Shown here piece by piece: positions 44,077-51,485 of a DNA stretch of 63,353 bases. The first letter of the stretch is position 1; each line of letters starts with the position of its first letter. The notes under the pieces are model-generated. The model had not been told where the DNA came from. It saw nothing but the letters and a program-made list of their open reading frames with translations, and did not search any database. Both the position numbers and the translations under genes were made by a program. This DNA comes from Rhodoferax ferrireducens (GTDB taxonomy: Bacteria; Pseudomonadota; Gammaproteobacteria; Burkholderiales; Burkholderiaceae_C): positions 1-63,353 of the forward strand of contig NZ_QEII01000193.1 in the NCBI RefSeq assembly GCF_003347515.1. Reading direction: 5' to 3'.

Positions 44077-44733
44077 ATGAGCTATACAAAACGAAGCAAA
44101 GACGAATTGGCAAAGCGCGTTGCCTCGGACATCCACGATGGTGCTTACGTCAATCTGGGCATTGGCATGCCAACCATGGTCGCCAATCACATTCCTGCCG
44201 GTCGTGAAGTAATACTTCACAGCGAAAACGGAATCTTGGGCATGGGGCCAGCTCCCAGTAGCGCAAACGAAGACTTTGACCTCATCAATGCAGGTAAGCA
44301 ACCCGTCACCTTGCTGGCCGGAGGAAGTTACTTCCACCATGCCGACAGCTTCGCGATGATGCGTGGGGGCCATCTGGATATCTGCGTCCTAGGTGCCTTT
44401 CAGGTCTCAGCCACCGGTGATTTGGCTAACTGGAGCACAGGTGAGGCGGGCTCAATACCTGCCGTTGGCGGAGCCATGGATCTGGCCATAGGCGCCAAAC
44501 AGACCTGGGTAATGATGGATCTTCTGACCAAGAAGGGGGAAAGCAAGCTGGTCAAGCAGTGCAACTACCCGCTCACGGGAATCGCCTGCGTGAAGCGAAT
44601 TTACTCCTCTCTGGCAACACTGGCTTGCACACCCCAAGGCCTGCAGCTCATCGAATTGATAGAGGGTCTGGAACTGAAGGAACTGGAGCGTCTCTTGGGC
44701 TTGCCAGTCCTGCCCACCACAGTTCAAAGATAA
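44077..44733 (+). CDS. pcaJ: 3-oxoadipate (3-oxoacid) CoA-transferase subunit B
   Basis: A 218-residue subunit B with the catalytic Glu50 in LHSENGILGMGP, VNLGIGMPTMVANHIP before it, and GGHLDICVLGAFQVSATGDLANW after. The start at 44077 follows the subunit A stop by 16 bases; a longer frame from 44023 lies inside subunit A. Together the two subunits yield 3-oxoadipyl-CoA. The next step, thiolysis, would need PcaF, whose local gene has lost almost all of its length (44742-45011). Confidence 0.92.
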   Translation: MSYTKRSKDELAKRVASDIHDGAYVNLGIGMPTMVANHIPAGREVILHSENGILGMGPAPSSANEDFDLINAGKQPVTLLAGGSYFHHADSFAMMRGGHLDICVLGAFQVSATGDLANWSTGEAGSIPAVGGAMDLAIGAKQTWVMMDLLTKKGESKLVKQCNYPLTGIACVKRIYSSLATLACTPQGLQLIELIEGLELKELERLLGLPVLPTTVQR

Positions 44734-44741
44734 GGAAACAA

Positions 44742-45011
44742 ATGTCTGAAGCGTTGACGTGTAGTGCGATTCGCACACCATCTGGCGCAAGCGGAGCCCG
44801 ACTTGCTACGACTGCAATAAATCGCATCCATCAGACGGTTGGCAGATACGCACTTTGCATCATGTTCATTGACGTAGGCCAAGGTATTGCCGACCGGATT
44901 ATTCGATATTTACGAACACATCAGTCGAGCGCTATCGACTTCTCTCACTCTCACCCTCCGTATACAGTCCATTCCGGACACACAAGCAGAGACTTTGTAA
45001 CTATTATTTAA
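44742..45011 (+). pseudogene. pcaF: 3-oxoadipyl-CoA thiolase gene with large internal deletion
   Basis: After AAGGAAACAA the frame starts MSEALTCSAIRTPSG, the first ~15 residues of a PcaF thiolase (relatives: AFICDAIRTPIG). It then jumps directly to GASGARLATTAINRIHQTVGR and YALCIMFIDVGQGIA, the last ~40 residues of the same enzyme (relatives: GMSGARL... GRYALCTMCIGVGQGIA). About 340 central residues, with both catalytic Cys and His segments, are missing. The join is in frame, but the natural end is also lost and the frame runs on to 45011. The thiolase must therefore come from another locus. Confidence 0.85.
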
Positions 45012-45030
45012 CCACCACAAGGAGACATGC

Positions 45031-45531
45031 ATGACTGAATTTATAACCCGTTTCGGGTCCTTGAAGGATTACGAAAAAGGACACATCGAAATCATCAATG
45101 ACAACCCAAAAAATTATGTTTTTTCAAACGTTTTTGAAGTTGCAAACGGATCCAAGCCATACGAAAAAGTGGCTGTTGCCAAGAACCTCGAGTATGTGAT
45201 CGAAGCTGTTCGTGCTGAAGGTACGTCCGGCTGGATGGCCGCGTCACACGATGAGTTCTGTATCGTGATGGACGGCGAAGTCACGGTTGAATACGTCAAG
45301 CTTGATGCGCCAGAAGCTGTTGCGCCCGCTTCCAAAGAGGGCACTGTGGCCGTTCAAGGCGAACCCAAGGGCAAGCGCATGGGAACGATCCGGCTGGGGC
45401 GAGGTCACCAGGCTTTGCTGCCAAAGGGCGCCGCATACCGTTTTACGAGTGCAAAGCCTTCCGTCTTCATTCAGCAAACCATTGTGGGTGATTTGACCGT
45501 TCAAAAATGGGCTGACATCTGCCTTAGCTGA
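45031..45531 (+). CDS. pnpC: Hydroquinone 1,2-dioxygenase small subunit
   Basis: A 166-residue protein with a strong ribosome site (AAGGAGACATGC). It matches in length and type the small subunit of the two-component hydroquinone dioxygenase (HapC/PnpC): YEKGHIEIINDNPKNYVFSNVFEVA, WMAASHDEFCIVMDGEVTVEYV and GRGHQALLPKGAAYRFTS. The fold is cupin-like but without obvious metal ligands, as expected for this non-catalytic subunit. The large subunit follows 43 bases downstream and carries the iron site. Together they cleave hydroquinone to 4-hydroxymuconic semialdehyde. The symbol is by homology and context. Confidence 0.86.
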   Translation: MTEFITRFGSLKDYEKGHIEIINDNPKNYVFSNVFEVANGSKPYEKVAVAKNLEYVIEAVRAEGTSGWMAASHDEFCIVMDGEVTVEYVKLDAPEAVAPASKEGTVAVQGEPKGKRMGTIRLGRGHQALLPKGAAYRFTSAKPSVFIQQTIVGDLTVQKWADICLS

Positions 45532-45574
45532 TGCTTCAAAAGAGGCATTCAATCAATTAAACCAGGAGAACAGA

Positions 45575-46564
45575 ATGAATTCAGCAGTTGATAAATTTCC
45601 CACCACCGTTGCCGGTTATCGTACCTTTGAGCTGGGTGGCTTTTCGTTCATTCGTGACGAATATTTCGTGACGATTTCGTGGCCCGTGAAAACCGGACGC
45701 CAGTCACACACCATGAGCGCAGATGCGTTTCTGCGCGCATTGATGCGCGATATCGCCTGGGGTTTCTTCTACGGCGTTGTGAACTTTGACCCCGTGTTCG
45801 GAACCCGCAATCTCTATGGCAAGGTCGAGTTCTTCGGTGGCCGCTTCAACGAGCACTATCACAATGCTGGGCGGTCCTATGTGGAAGTCTTTGAAACACC
45901 ACGCGCTATGAAGCTCATCAAAGAAATGATGGCGGACTGGGTGAACGAGGGCTTTGATCCTTTTGCAGCCCCCATGGAAACAGGTGACGCAGCGTTCGGC
46001 GAAAAGAACGGAAGCAATTTGAAGGCTATCGACCGCTTTCGCGTTGCGACCAAGAGAATGCCTGGCCTCAAAGGTGACTCACCTTTGCGCGCTGAAGAAA
46101 ATGGCTATTCCATTAACCGCGCCTTTGCCGACGTGTCACAAGATCAGCCTGAAATCAAAGCTGAACCAGGTTTCGAAGACGAATTGCATGCCTTTAGTTT
46201 GTTTTCCTACTTGTCACGTTCTGATGTGACATGGAACCCTTCCGTTACCTCTGTTTGCAAAAACAGTCTGTTCTGCCCCACCACGGAAGAATACATACTG
46301 CCCATCATCCACGGGAACGATCGTGTGGAATGGTTCATGCAATTCTCTGATGAAATCATGTGGAATATTACGGACAAGGAAACGGGTCGCCCCCGCGCCC
46401 GCGTTCTGATGAAGGCAGGCGACTTATCTGCCATGCCTGCGGACATTGGCCACCAGGGCTTTTCCAAGAAGCGCTCCATGCTGCTGGTCTGGGAAAACGG
46501 AAATCCGGAGATCGTTCGGATGCACGAATCGGGTGAACTTCCGCCCACACCGGTAAGCTTCTGA
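45575..46564 (+). CDS. pnpD: Hydroquinone 1,2-dioxygenase large (catalytic) subunit
   Basis: A 329-residue protein of the HapD/PnpD family. The segment IIHGNDRVEWFMQF gives His246, Asn248 and Glu252, the same H-x-N-x3-E spacing as the Fe(II) ligands that I recall for PnpCD (256/258/262). Other landmarks are FFGGRFNEHYHNAGRSYVEVF and ADIGHQGFSKKRSMLLVWENG. It cleaves hydroquinone between C1 and C2 to 4-hydroxymuconic semialdehyde, which the aldehyde dehydrogenase at 32610 would oxidise. A ribosome site CCAGGAGAAC precedes 45575. The natural source of hydroquinone is not encoded in the operon. Confidence 0.9.
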   Translation: MNSAVDKFPTTVAGYRTFELGGFSFIRDEYFVTISWPVKTGRQSHTMSADAFLRALMRDIAWGFFYGVVNFDPVFGTRNLYGKVEFFGGRFNEHYHNAGRSYVEVFETPRAMKLIKEMMADWVNEGFDPFAAPMETGDAAFGEKNGSNLKAIDRFRVATKRMPGLKGDSPLRAEENGYSINRAFADVSQDQPEIKAEPGFEDELHAFSLFSYLSRSDVTWNPSVTSVCKNSLFCPTTEEYILPIIHGNDRVEWFMQFSDEIMWNITDKETGRPRARVLMKAGDLSAMPADIGHQGFSKKRSMLLVWENGNPEIVRMHESGELPPTPVSF

Positions 46565-46573
46565 TGAGTCGGT

Positions 46574-46604
46574 GCCACGAGTAGCCATACGCGTGACTCG
46601 TGGC
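46574..46604. repeat. Hairpin between pnpD and the Rieske gene
   Basis: GCCACGAGT (46574-46582), 13 bases, ACTCGTGGC (46596-46604), a perfect 9-base stem extendable by GGT/GCC with one mismatch. No T-run follows, so it is not a classical terminator. It may attenuate or stabilise the message between the dioxygenase genes and the two accessory genes. Confidence 0.6.
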
Positions 46605-46677
46605 GCCCTCGATTAGGAAGACCAGGGCCCGATGAAATCGAAAGATGTTGTTGCCGGAAATTTGAAGGGAAATTTGC

Positions 46678-47040
46678 ATGAGTTGGCGTGAGCATCCGGA
46701 CTGTCCGAGGAGAGGTTCTATTCTTTGTAGTCTTACCGACATTCCAGATGAGGGTGGCTTTGAAGTCACTTTCGGCGAAGGAAAAGAGAATTTTCGCATT
46801 TTGCTGTTGCGCCAGGGCGAAGAGTTTTGGTGCTACTTGAACAACTGCCCACACTTTTCACTCCCTCTGAATTACCACCCGCAAACGTTTGTGACGCTTG
46901 ATGGATTGATCATGTGTGCCCATCACACGGCGTTTTTTAAATTTGAAGACGGTGAATGTGTTGATGGACCGTGTTCAGGCACTGGACTCACAGCTTTGCC
47001 AACGCGGCTGATTGGAAGTCAGATTGTTTTTGATGGCTGA
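46678..47040 (+). CDS. Small Rieske [2Fe-2S] protein
   Basis: A 120-residue protein with a Rieske site: Cys57-X-His59 (NNCPHFSLPLN) and Cys80-X2-His83 (MCAHHTAFFKFEDGECVDG). It has no membrane anchor or oxygenase domain. It differs from the NagAb-type ferredoxin at 24351 in having PHFSLPLNY after the first motif. Its place after the Fe(II) hydroquinone dioxygenase genes suggests a role like that of XylT/NahT-type ferredoxins, which re-reduce oxidised dioxygenase iron, but a Rieske centre in this role would be unusual. No reductase gene is adjacent. The hemerythrin-like gene follows after 20 bases. Confidence 0.85.
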   Translation: MSWREHPDCPRRGSILCSLTDIPDEGGFEVTFGEGKENFRILLLRQGEEFWCYLNNCPHFSLPLNYHPQTFVTLDGLIMCAHHTAFFKFEDGECVDGPCSGTGLTALPTRLIGSQIVFDG

Positions 47041-47060
47041 CATTGACTTGGAGAAATGCA

Positions 47061-47660
47061 ATGGGATCGAGTGAAAGTTCAAAAAGCAAGGCCCTGAATT
47101 TCATAAAGGACGAGCACCGATCACTTGCAGCGGTGGTGCATGCGTTGCAATTCTTGTCAAACCAGATGCAACGGGGGAAAGCACCTAGTCAGACTTTGCT
47201 GGGTGCCATAGCGCACTATCTACTTCAGTTTCCTGAACAACTTCATCATCCAGCCGAAGATAAGTTCATTTTTGCCCCCTTGCGCGCAAAGACACAAGAA
47301 GCAAAAGAGGTATTGGATGCGCTGGAAGCCGAACATGCGGCAGGCGATGCCCGCGCTGCAATGCTTTCATTGGCGCTCGGCCAACTGGCGGCCAGGACGC
47401 CAGACTCCATCGCCAACTTCAGTAAAACAGTGGATGACTACGCCACCTTTTACTGGAGCCACATGATGCGTGAGGAAACATTGATTTTGCCTTTGGCTGA
47501 ACGTGTTCTGAGCGACAGTGACTGGGATTCAGCGGCTGCGGGCTTTGCCGCAAATCATGACCCCATGTACGGCCCCGATACCGGGAACGAATTCGACGCC
47601 TTGTTCAAGCGAATCGTCTATCTCGCCCCTGCGCCTATTGGATTGGGCGGAACTGAGTGA
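47061..47660 (+). CDS. Hemerythrin-domain protein of the hydroquinone operon
   Basis: A 199-residue paralogue of the protein at 19138-19728. The start at 47061 follows TTGGAGAAATGCA; a TTG at 47043 is discounted. Candidate iron ligands are His19 (KDEHRSL), His62/His63 and Glu66 (QLHHPAEDK), His92 (EAEHAAG), His134 and Glu138 (SHMMREETLILPLAE), at the same positions as in the paralogue. Both end in APAP(I/L)GLG. It is the last intact gene of the hydroquinone operon, after the dioxygenase and the Rieske protein. Linking the same small protein to two unrelated Fe(II) ring-cleavage dioxygenases suggests a shared auxiliary role. Confidence 0.88.
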   Translation: MGSSESSKSKALNFIKDEHRSLAAVVHALQFLSNQMQRGKAPSQTLLGAIAHYLLQFPEQLHHPAEDKFIFAPLRAKTQEAKEVLDALEAEHAAGDARAAMLSLALGQLAARTPDSIANFSKTVDDYATFYWSHMMREETLILPLAERVLSDSDWDSAAAGFAANHDPMYGPDTGNEFDALFKRIVYLAPAPIGLGGTE

Positions 47661-47689
47661 GAAACCTGATTCAGGACCGAAAAATTGCT

Positions 47690-47767
47690 TACCGCGCCAA
47701 ACGATTAAGAGCGGCTCGGCCACCGCCAAAGCGCTGGACTACGGTTTGAAGCGTTGGCGGGGCATGT
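47690..47767 (+). mobile_element. IS66-type transposase scrap
   Basis: The frame reads IKSGSATAKALDYGLKRWRG, which resembles the SATAKAIDYSLKRW segment near the end of IS66-family transposases. Only some 25 codons remain and no terminal repeat is visible. It marks the border between the hydroquinone operon and the GC-richer genes that follow on the other strand. Confidence 0.5.
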
Positions 47768-48718
47768 CTATCTGGACTGGCTGGCCGTCGCGCAGAAACC
47801 CAGCCGAGGTCCGAGCGGCACAATGCCTGACGGGTTGATGTGCGGATGGCTTATGTAGTAATGGCGCTTGATGTGGTCGATGTTGAGCGTCGCGGCAACG
47901 CCCGGCACCCAATAGAGCTGGCGCAAGTAGCCTGAGAGCTGCGGGAAGTCTTCGATCCGGTTGCGGTTGCACTTGAAATGGCCGTGGTAGACCGCGTCGA
48001 AACGGGCCAGGGTGGTGAACAGGCGCCAGTCCGCTTCCGTGGCCGCCGGCCCCACCAGATACGGGGCTTGCGCCAGCATCGCCTCGACCCGGTCCAGGGC
48101 GTCGAACAGGCGCTGGAACGCCTGCTCGTAAGCAAGCTGGCTGGAGGCAAAGCCGCAGCGATAGACCCCGTTGTTGATGTTGTCGTAAACAAAAGTGTTG
48201 ACGCGGTCGATCTCGCCGCGCAGCGCGGGCGGATACAGGTCAAGCCGTGCGGCGCCGAAGGCATTGAAGGCCTGGTTCAGCATGCGCACGATGTCGGCCG
48301 ACTCGTTGTTGACGATGGTGCGGGTTTGCTTGTCCCACAACACCGGCACCGACACGCGCCCGACATAGTCCGGCCTGCTGGCGCTGTAAAGCTGATGCAG
48401 ATGGGAACAGCCGTTGACGTGGTCCGGCAGCGCCGCGCTGAAGGCCCAGCCCTGCGCCGACATCACCGGCTCCACGACCGACACCGACACGGTCTGTTCG
48501 AGCTTTTTCAAGGCCCGCACGATCAGGGTCCGGTGCGCCCACGGACAGGCCAGGGACACGTAAAGGTGATAACGGCCCGGCTCGGCCGCGTAGCCACTGG
48601 ACCCGTCGGCCGTGACCCAGTGGCGAAAGGCCGACTCGGTGCGGACGAACTCACCCTGGGACGGCCGGGTGTCGTACCAGCCTTCGTGCCATTGGCCGTT
48701 TTCCAGATAGCCGCTCAT
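47768..48718 (-). CDS. Glutathionyl-hydroquinone reductase (Xi-class GST)
   Basis: A 316-residue protein with start at 48718 after AAAGGAATAACG. It has the Xi-class active-site motif LACPWAHR with Cys58, VVEPVMSAQGWAF, and the C-terminal RNRIEDFPQLSGYLRQLYWVPGVA and HIKRHYYISHPHINPSGIVPLGP. These are the marks of YqjG/PcpF enzymes, which reduce glutathionyl-hydroquinones back to hydroquinones. It faces the hydroquinone operon tail to tail with an IS66 scrap between. The activity fits detoxification of benzoquinone-glutathione adducts that arise from hydroquinone, so the location may be meaningful or accidental. Confidence 0.92.
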   Translation of the reverse strand: MSGYLENGQWHEGWYDTRPSQGEFVRTESAFRHWVTADGSSGYAAEPGRYHLYVSLACPWAHRTLIVRALKKLEQTVSVSVVEPVMSAQGWAFSAALPDHVNGCSHLHQLYSASRPDYVGRVSVPVLWDKQTRTIVNNESADIVRMLNQAFNAFGAARLDLYPPALRGEIDRVNTFVYDNINNGVYRCGFASSQLAYEQAFQRLFDALDRVEAMLAQAPYLVGPAATEADWRLFTTLARFDAVYHGHFKCNRNRIEDFPQLSGYLRQLYWVPGVAATLNIDHIKRHYYISHPHINPSGIVPLGPRLGFCATASQSR

Positions 48719-48773
48719 CGTTATTCCTTTATCGTTGTAGGAGTCCGTCGCACTGCAACTGAATACAAAGTGT

Positions 48774-49130
48774 CTACCGCGGGGCGGACGGGTCACCGGA
48801 TGGGCGAGGCTGCATCATGAACTTAATCGCCAGCAGGATCTGATCACGGGAAAGCTCACTGCGCCCTCCTTTGGCGGGCATGGCGCCAAAGCCGTTGACG
48901 GCATTGTCCGCCAGCGTTTCAAGCCCCCGGGATCCCCTGGACAGGCGTTGGCCCCAGTCAGCCGTGTCGCCAGCTTTTGGCGCGCTGACCATGACATTCT
49001 CCGGCCCGTGGCAGGCGCGGCACACCGACTGGTAAAGCGTCTGTCCTGCGTCCACCGCCAGCGCGTCCGCATGACAAAAAAAAGGCAGCAAGCCGAACAT
49101 GGCCATGGCGGCAAAACGTGTACGGGTCAT
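48774..49130 (-). CDS. Small secreted c-type cytochrome
   Basis: A 118-residue protein with a signal peptide (MTRTRFAAMAMFGLLPFFCHADA) and one haem-binding motif CRACH at Cys37, Cys40, His41. The axial Met is likely in GFGAMPAKGGRSELS, as in cytochrome c5-like proteins, and SRDQILLAIKFMM closes the domain. It is periplasmic. It lies 55 bases upstream of the glutathionyl-hydroquinone reductase start in the same direction. It could accept electrons from a periplasmic dehydrogenase, but no partner is adjacent. Confidence 0.87.
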   Translation of the reverse strand: MTRTRFAAMAMFGLLPFFCHADALAVDAGQTLYQSVCRACHGPENVMVSAPKAGDTADWGQRLSRGSRGLETLADNAVNGFGAMPAKGGRSELSRDQILLAIKFMMQPRPSGDPSAPR

Positions 49131-49146
49131 GATGATCCTTATTGGA

Positions 49147-49177
49147 AAAAGCCGGCACCCCGCAGGGGCCGGCTTTT
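49147..49177 (-). terminator. Rho-independent terminator of the isochorismatase-like gene
   Basis: AAAAGCCGGC (49147-49156) and GCCGGCTTTT (49168-49177) form a perfect 10-base stem with an 11-base loop. On the minus strand it ends in TTTTT 13 bases after the stop at 49190. It separates the isochorismatase-like gene from the cytochrome gene. Confidence 0.85.
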
Positions 49178-49189
49178 CAGTTCCGTGCC

Positions 49190-49903
49190 TTACTTGCCTT
49201 CTTTGGCGTGGAACATGTCCGTGGCGTAGACAATTCCCAGTCCGTAGCCACCCGCGTGTTCGGTGGCAATCTTCATGACCGGCGCATAGGTCGCGCCGCG
49301 TGCCCAGTCACGTTGCAGTTCCAGCATGTATTGCAACCAGGTGATGGGATGAGCGCCGGCCTGGACCATGCGCTGAACCGCCATGTCGTGAGCCTCCTTG
49401 CTGACACCGCCAGAGGCGTCGGTCACGATGTACGCATCGTAGCCGTCATCGATGGCCGAGAGAACCGGCTCCACGAGACAGACCTCGGTCCACAAAGCGG
49501 CCATGACGACTTTCTTGCGCCCGAACTTCTTCACTTGATCGACTACCCGCTGATCTTCCCAGGTGTTCATGGTGGTACGGTCAATCGGTTTCTGATCCGG
49601 CAAAACAGCCTGCAGTTCGGGAAAGATCGGGCCGCTGAAGGACTTGGCCGCCACCGTGGTCAGGATCGTCGGGACCTTGAAGACGTTCGCCGCTTTGGCC
49701 AGACCGGTAACATTGTTGCGCAACTCCGCAATGTCGATCGAACGGGTCGCAAATGCCATCTGCGGCTGGTGGTCGATCAGGATCAGACTGTGATTTTGGG
49801 GCGTCAGGAGCTTGGCCGACGGTTCAGCGGCGTGGGTCGGCGCCAGTGCGGAGAGGGCCATCAGAAATGGCAGGGCTACTTTGGCAATGTCTTTGATGTT
49901 CAT
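49190..49903 (-). CDS. Exported isochorismatase-like hydrolase
   Basis: A 237-residue cysteine hydrolase fold protein with an N-terminal signal peptide (MNIKDIAKVALPFLMALSALAPTHA), so it is periplasmic, which is uncommon for the family. SLILIDHQPQMAF contains the catalytic Asp, KKVVMAALWTEVCLVEPVLS carries the nucleophile Cys, and the Lys of the triad probably lies near KSFSGP. TTMNTWEDQRVVDQVKK follows the family pattern. Substrate is unknown. The gene is 30 bases downstream of the NmrA-like gene in the same direction and ends at a strong terminator. Confidence 0.87.
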   Translation of the reverse strand: MNIKDIAKVALPFLMALSALAPTHAAEPSAKLLTPQNHSLILIDHQPQMAFATRSIDIAELRNNVTGLAKAANVFKVPTILTTVAAKSFSGPIFPELQAVLPDQKPIDRTTMNTWEDQRVVDQVKKFGRKKVVMAALWTEVCLVEPVLSAIDDGYDAYIVTDASGGVSKEAHDMAVQRMVQAGAHPITWLQYMLELQRDWARGATYAPVMKIATEHAGGYGLGIVYATDMFHAKEGK

Positions 49904-49933
49904 GATAAGAATCCTCTATATTGAAGTTGGGGG

Positions 49934-50812
49934 TTAAACGAAAGCCGCCTTGTTGGCGTCAAGGTAGGTGCGCAGCGTGGTCAGTGGACGTCCCAGCAAG
50001 CGTTCTCCCTCTGGTGAAACGACAGCCGCCTGGTTCGTGGCAAAGACGTCGAACAGCTCCAGCATGCCTTTGGCCTGCCATTCAGGCCAGCCAGCTCCAA
50101 GCAAGGAGCCAAGCGTTGTAGCTTCATCCGGCGAAACGTATTGAACGGGCTTGCCGGTAACATCCGTGAATGTGCGGGCGAAATCCTGGCCAGACAGCAA
50201 CTGCGGCCCAGTGATGGCGTAGGCCTTGCCTTCATGACCGTCACTGCACAGAATGTTGGCCGCGATCTCGCCGATGTCGCCCACGTTCAGGGGGGCAAAA
50301 CGACCTTCGCGGATGCCGAAGTAGAAGGCGCCTTGTTTGATGCCGTCAGCCCAGCCGGGCATGTTTTCCTGGAAAAAGATGGTACGCAGGTGCGTCCACT
50401 TAAGGCCCGACGCTTCCAGGTATTTTTCGCCGGAGCGGAACTGGCGACCAAACAGGATGGACTCGTATTCGGCGCCGAACACGGAGTAGAACAGCACATG
50501 TTTGACGGAGCCGGCGGCAACGGCGGCGTCAATGGCATTTTTGGCTTGCTCTTCACGATTTTCCACATTGCCGATGATCAGGAACAGTTTGTCTACTCCC
50601 TTGAAAGCAGCCGCCAGAGTGGCCGGCTGGTCGAGGTCCAGGATGGCGGTTTCGATGCCTGGGAACTTGTTCCGCAGATCGCTGGCTTTGGCTTCGGAAC
50701 GCACGCCGGCGCGAATAGTGAAGTGGTCCTTGTGTTTGCGCGTCAGGGCATCGAGGGTGGCGGTGCCGTTGTTGCCGGCAGCGCCAATGATGAGTAAGGT
50801 TGGTTTGGTCAT
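49934..50812 (-). CDS. NmrA-like NAD(P)-binding protein
   Basis: A 292-residue atypical short-chain dehydrogenase. The start at 50812 gives MTKPTLLIIGAAGNNGTATLDAL, with the glycine-rich nucleotide motif GAAGNNGTAT at residues 10-19. FSVFGAEY, ENMPGWADGIKQGAFYF and VGDIGEIAANIL are NmrA/QOR2-type features. Such proteins sense or use NADP(H) and some reduce quinones. It is between the DoxX gene (135-base gap) and the isochorismatase-like gene. The longer frame to 50938 is rejected since it lacks a ribosome site. Confidence 0.88.
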   Translation of the reverse strand: MTKPTLLIIGAAGNNGTATLDALTRKHKDHFTIRAGVRSEAKASDLRNKFPGIETAILDLDQPATLAAAFKGVDKLFLIIGNVENREEQAKNAIDAAVAAGSVKHVLFYSVFGAEYESILFGRQFRSGEKYLEASGLKWTHLRTIFFQENMPGWADGIKQGAFYFGIREGRFAPLNVGDIGEIAANILCSDGHEGKAYAITGPQLLSGQDFARTFTDVTGKPVQYVSPDEATTLGSLLGAGWPEWQAKGMLELFDVFATNQAAVVSPEGERLLGRPLTTLRTYLDANKAAFV

Positions 50813-50947
50813 GGAATGCTCGTGGGTAATAAATGCAGGGGTTGGGTTGTGTATGCCTGTCAGGTGATTAAAAAAGTAGGTTTGGTTATTGGCTCTCCTT
50901 GGCTGAAAACGATCGAGTCCAGAACTGCTTGTTGCCACGAACGGCGA

Positions 50948-51361
50948 TTAGCGGGATTGCAGACGTGCATCCACGCTCAAGGGCCCCGCACCTAACGCCG
51001 ACACCAGCAACATGCCACCTGCCACCGACATGTTTTTCATAAACAGCAACTGGGTCACAAACTTCTGCTCCGCCGGAGCGCCCCAGTACGCATGGAACAC
51101 CACGCTGGCGGCCACTGTGAACAGAGCCAGCGCCAGTCCTGCCCATCGCACTTGAAAGCCTACGACCAGTGTCAGACCCCCTAGCAACTCGAACAAACCG
51201 ACAACTACCGCCAAAACAGCAGGGGCTGGCAATCCACCACTGGCGATAAAGCCAGCCGTACCTTGAATATCAGTGAGCTTTCCAAAGCCAGACAAGATAA
51301 ACATCAGGGCCAACAGCAGGCGTCCGAGAACGGAAACATAGGATTTGTAGGATTCATTCAT
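50948..51361 (-). CDS. DoxX-family membrane protein
   Basis: A 137-residue DoxX protein, MNESYKSYVSVLGRLLLALMFILSGFGKL (landmark pieces), with four hydrophobic helices at about 11-30, 47-68, 73-92 and 105-125 and the LFELLGGLTLVVGF motif. The start at 51361 is one of two overlapping ATGs (ATGAATGAATCC). It faces the LysR gene at 51486 across a 124-base control region, so it is the first gene of the set DoxX, NmrA-like, isochorismatase-like. Such sets respond to quinones or electrophiles, which is consistent with the neighbourhood. Confidence 0.88.
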   Translation of the reverse strand: MNESYKSYVSVLGRLLLALMFILSGFGKLTDIQGTAGFIASGGLPAPAVLAVVVGLFELLGGLTLVVGFQVRWAGLALALFTVAASVVFHAYWGAPAEQKFVTQLLFMKNMSVAGGMLLVSALGAGPLSVDARLQSR

Positions 51362-51485
51362 TTCAATTTGTCCAAAGTAAATAGGGTTCAACCAAGTTGC
51401 CTGTCTCCAAGAAGCACTGAATTGATTGCCTCTCATCGATGTGATGAACTTTATTGACCTTCCGAGCGTTTCGGAAGGCCATGAA

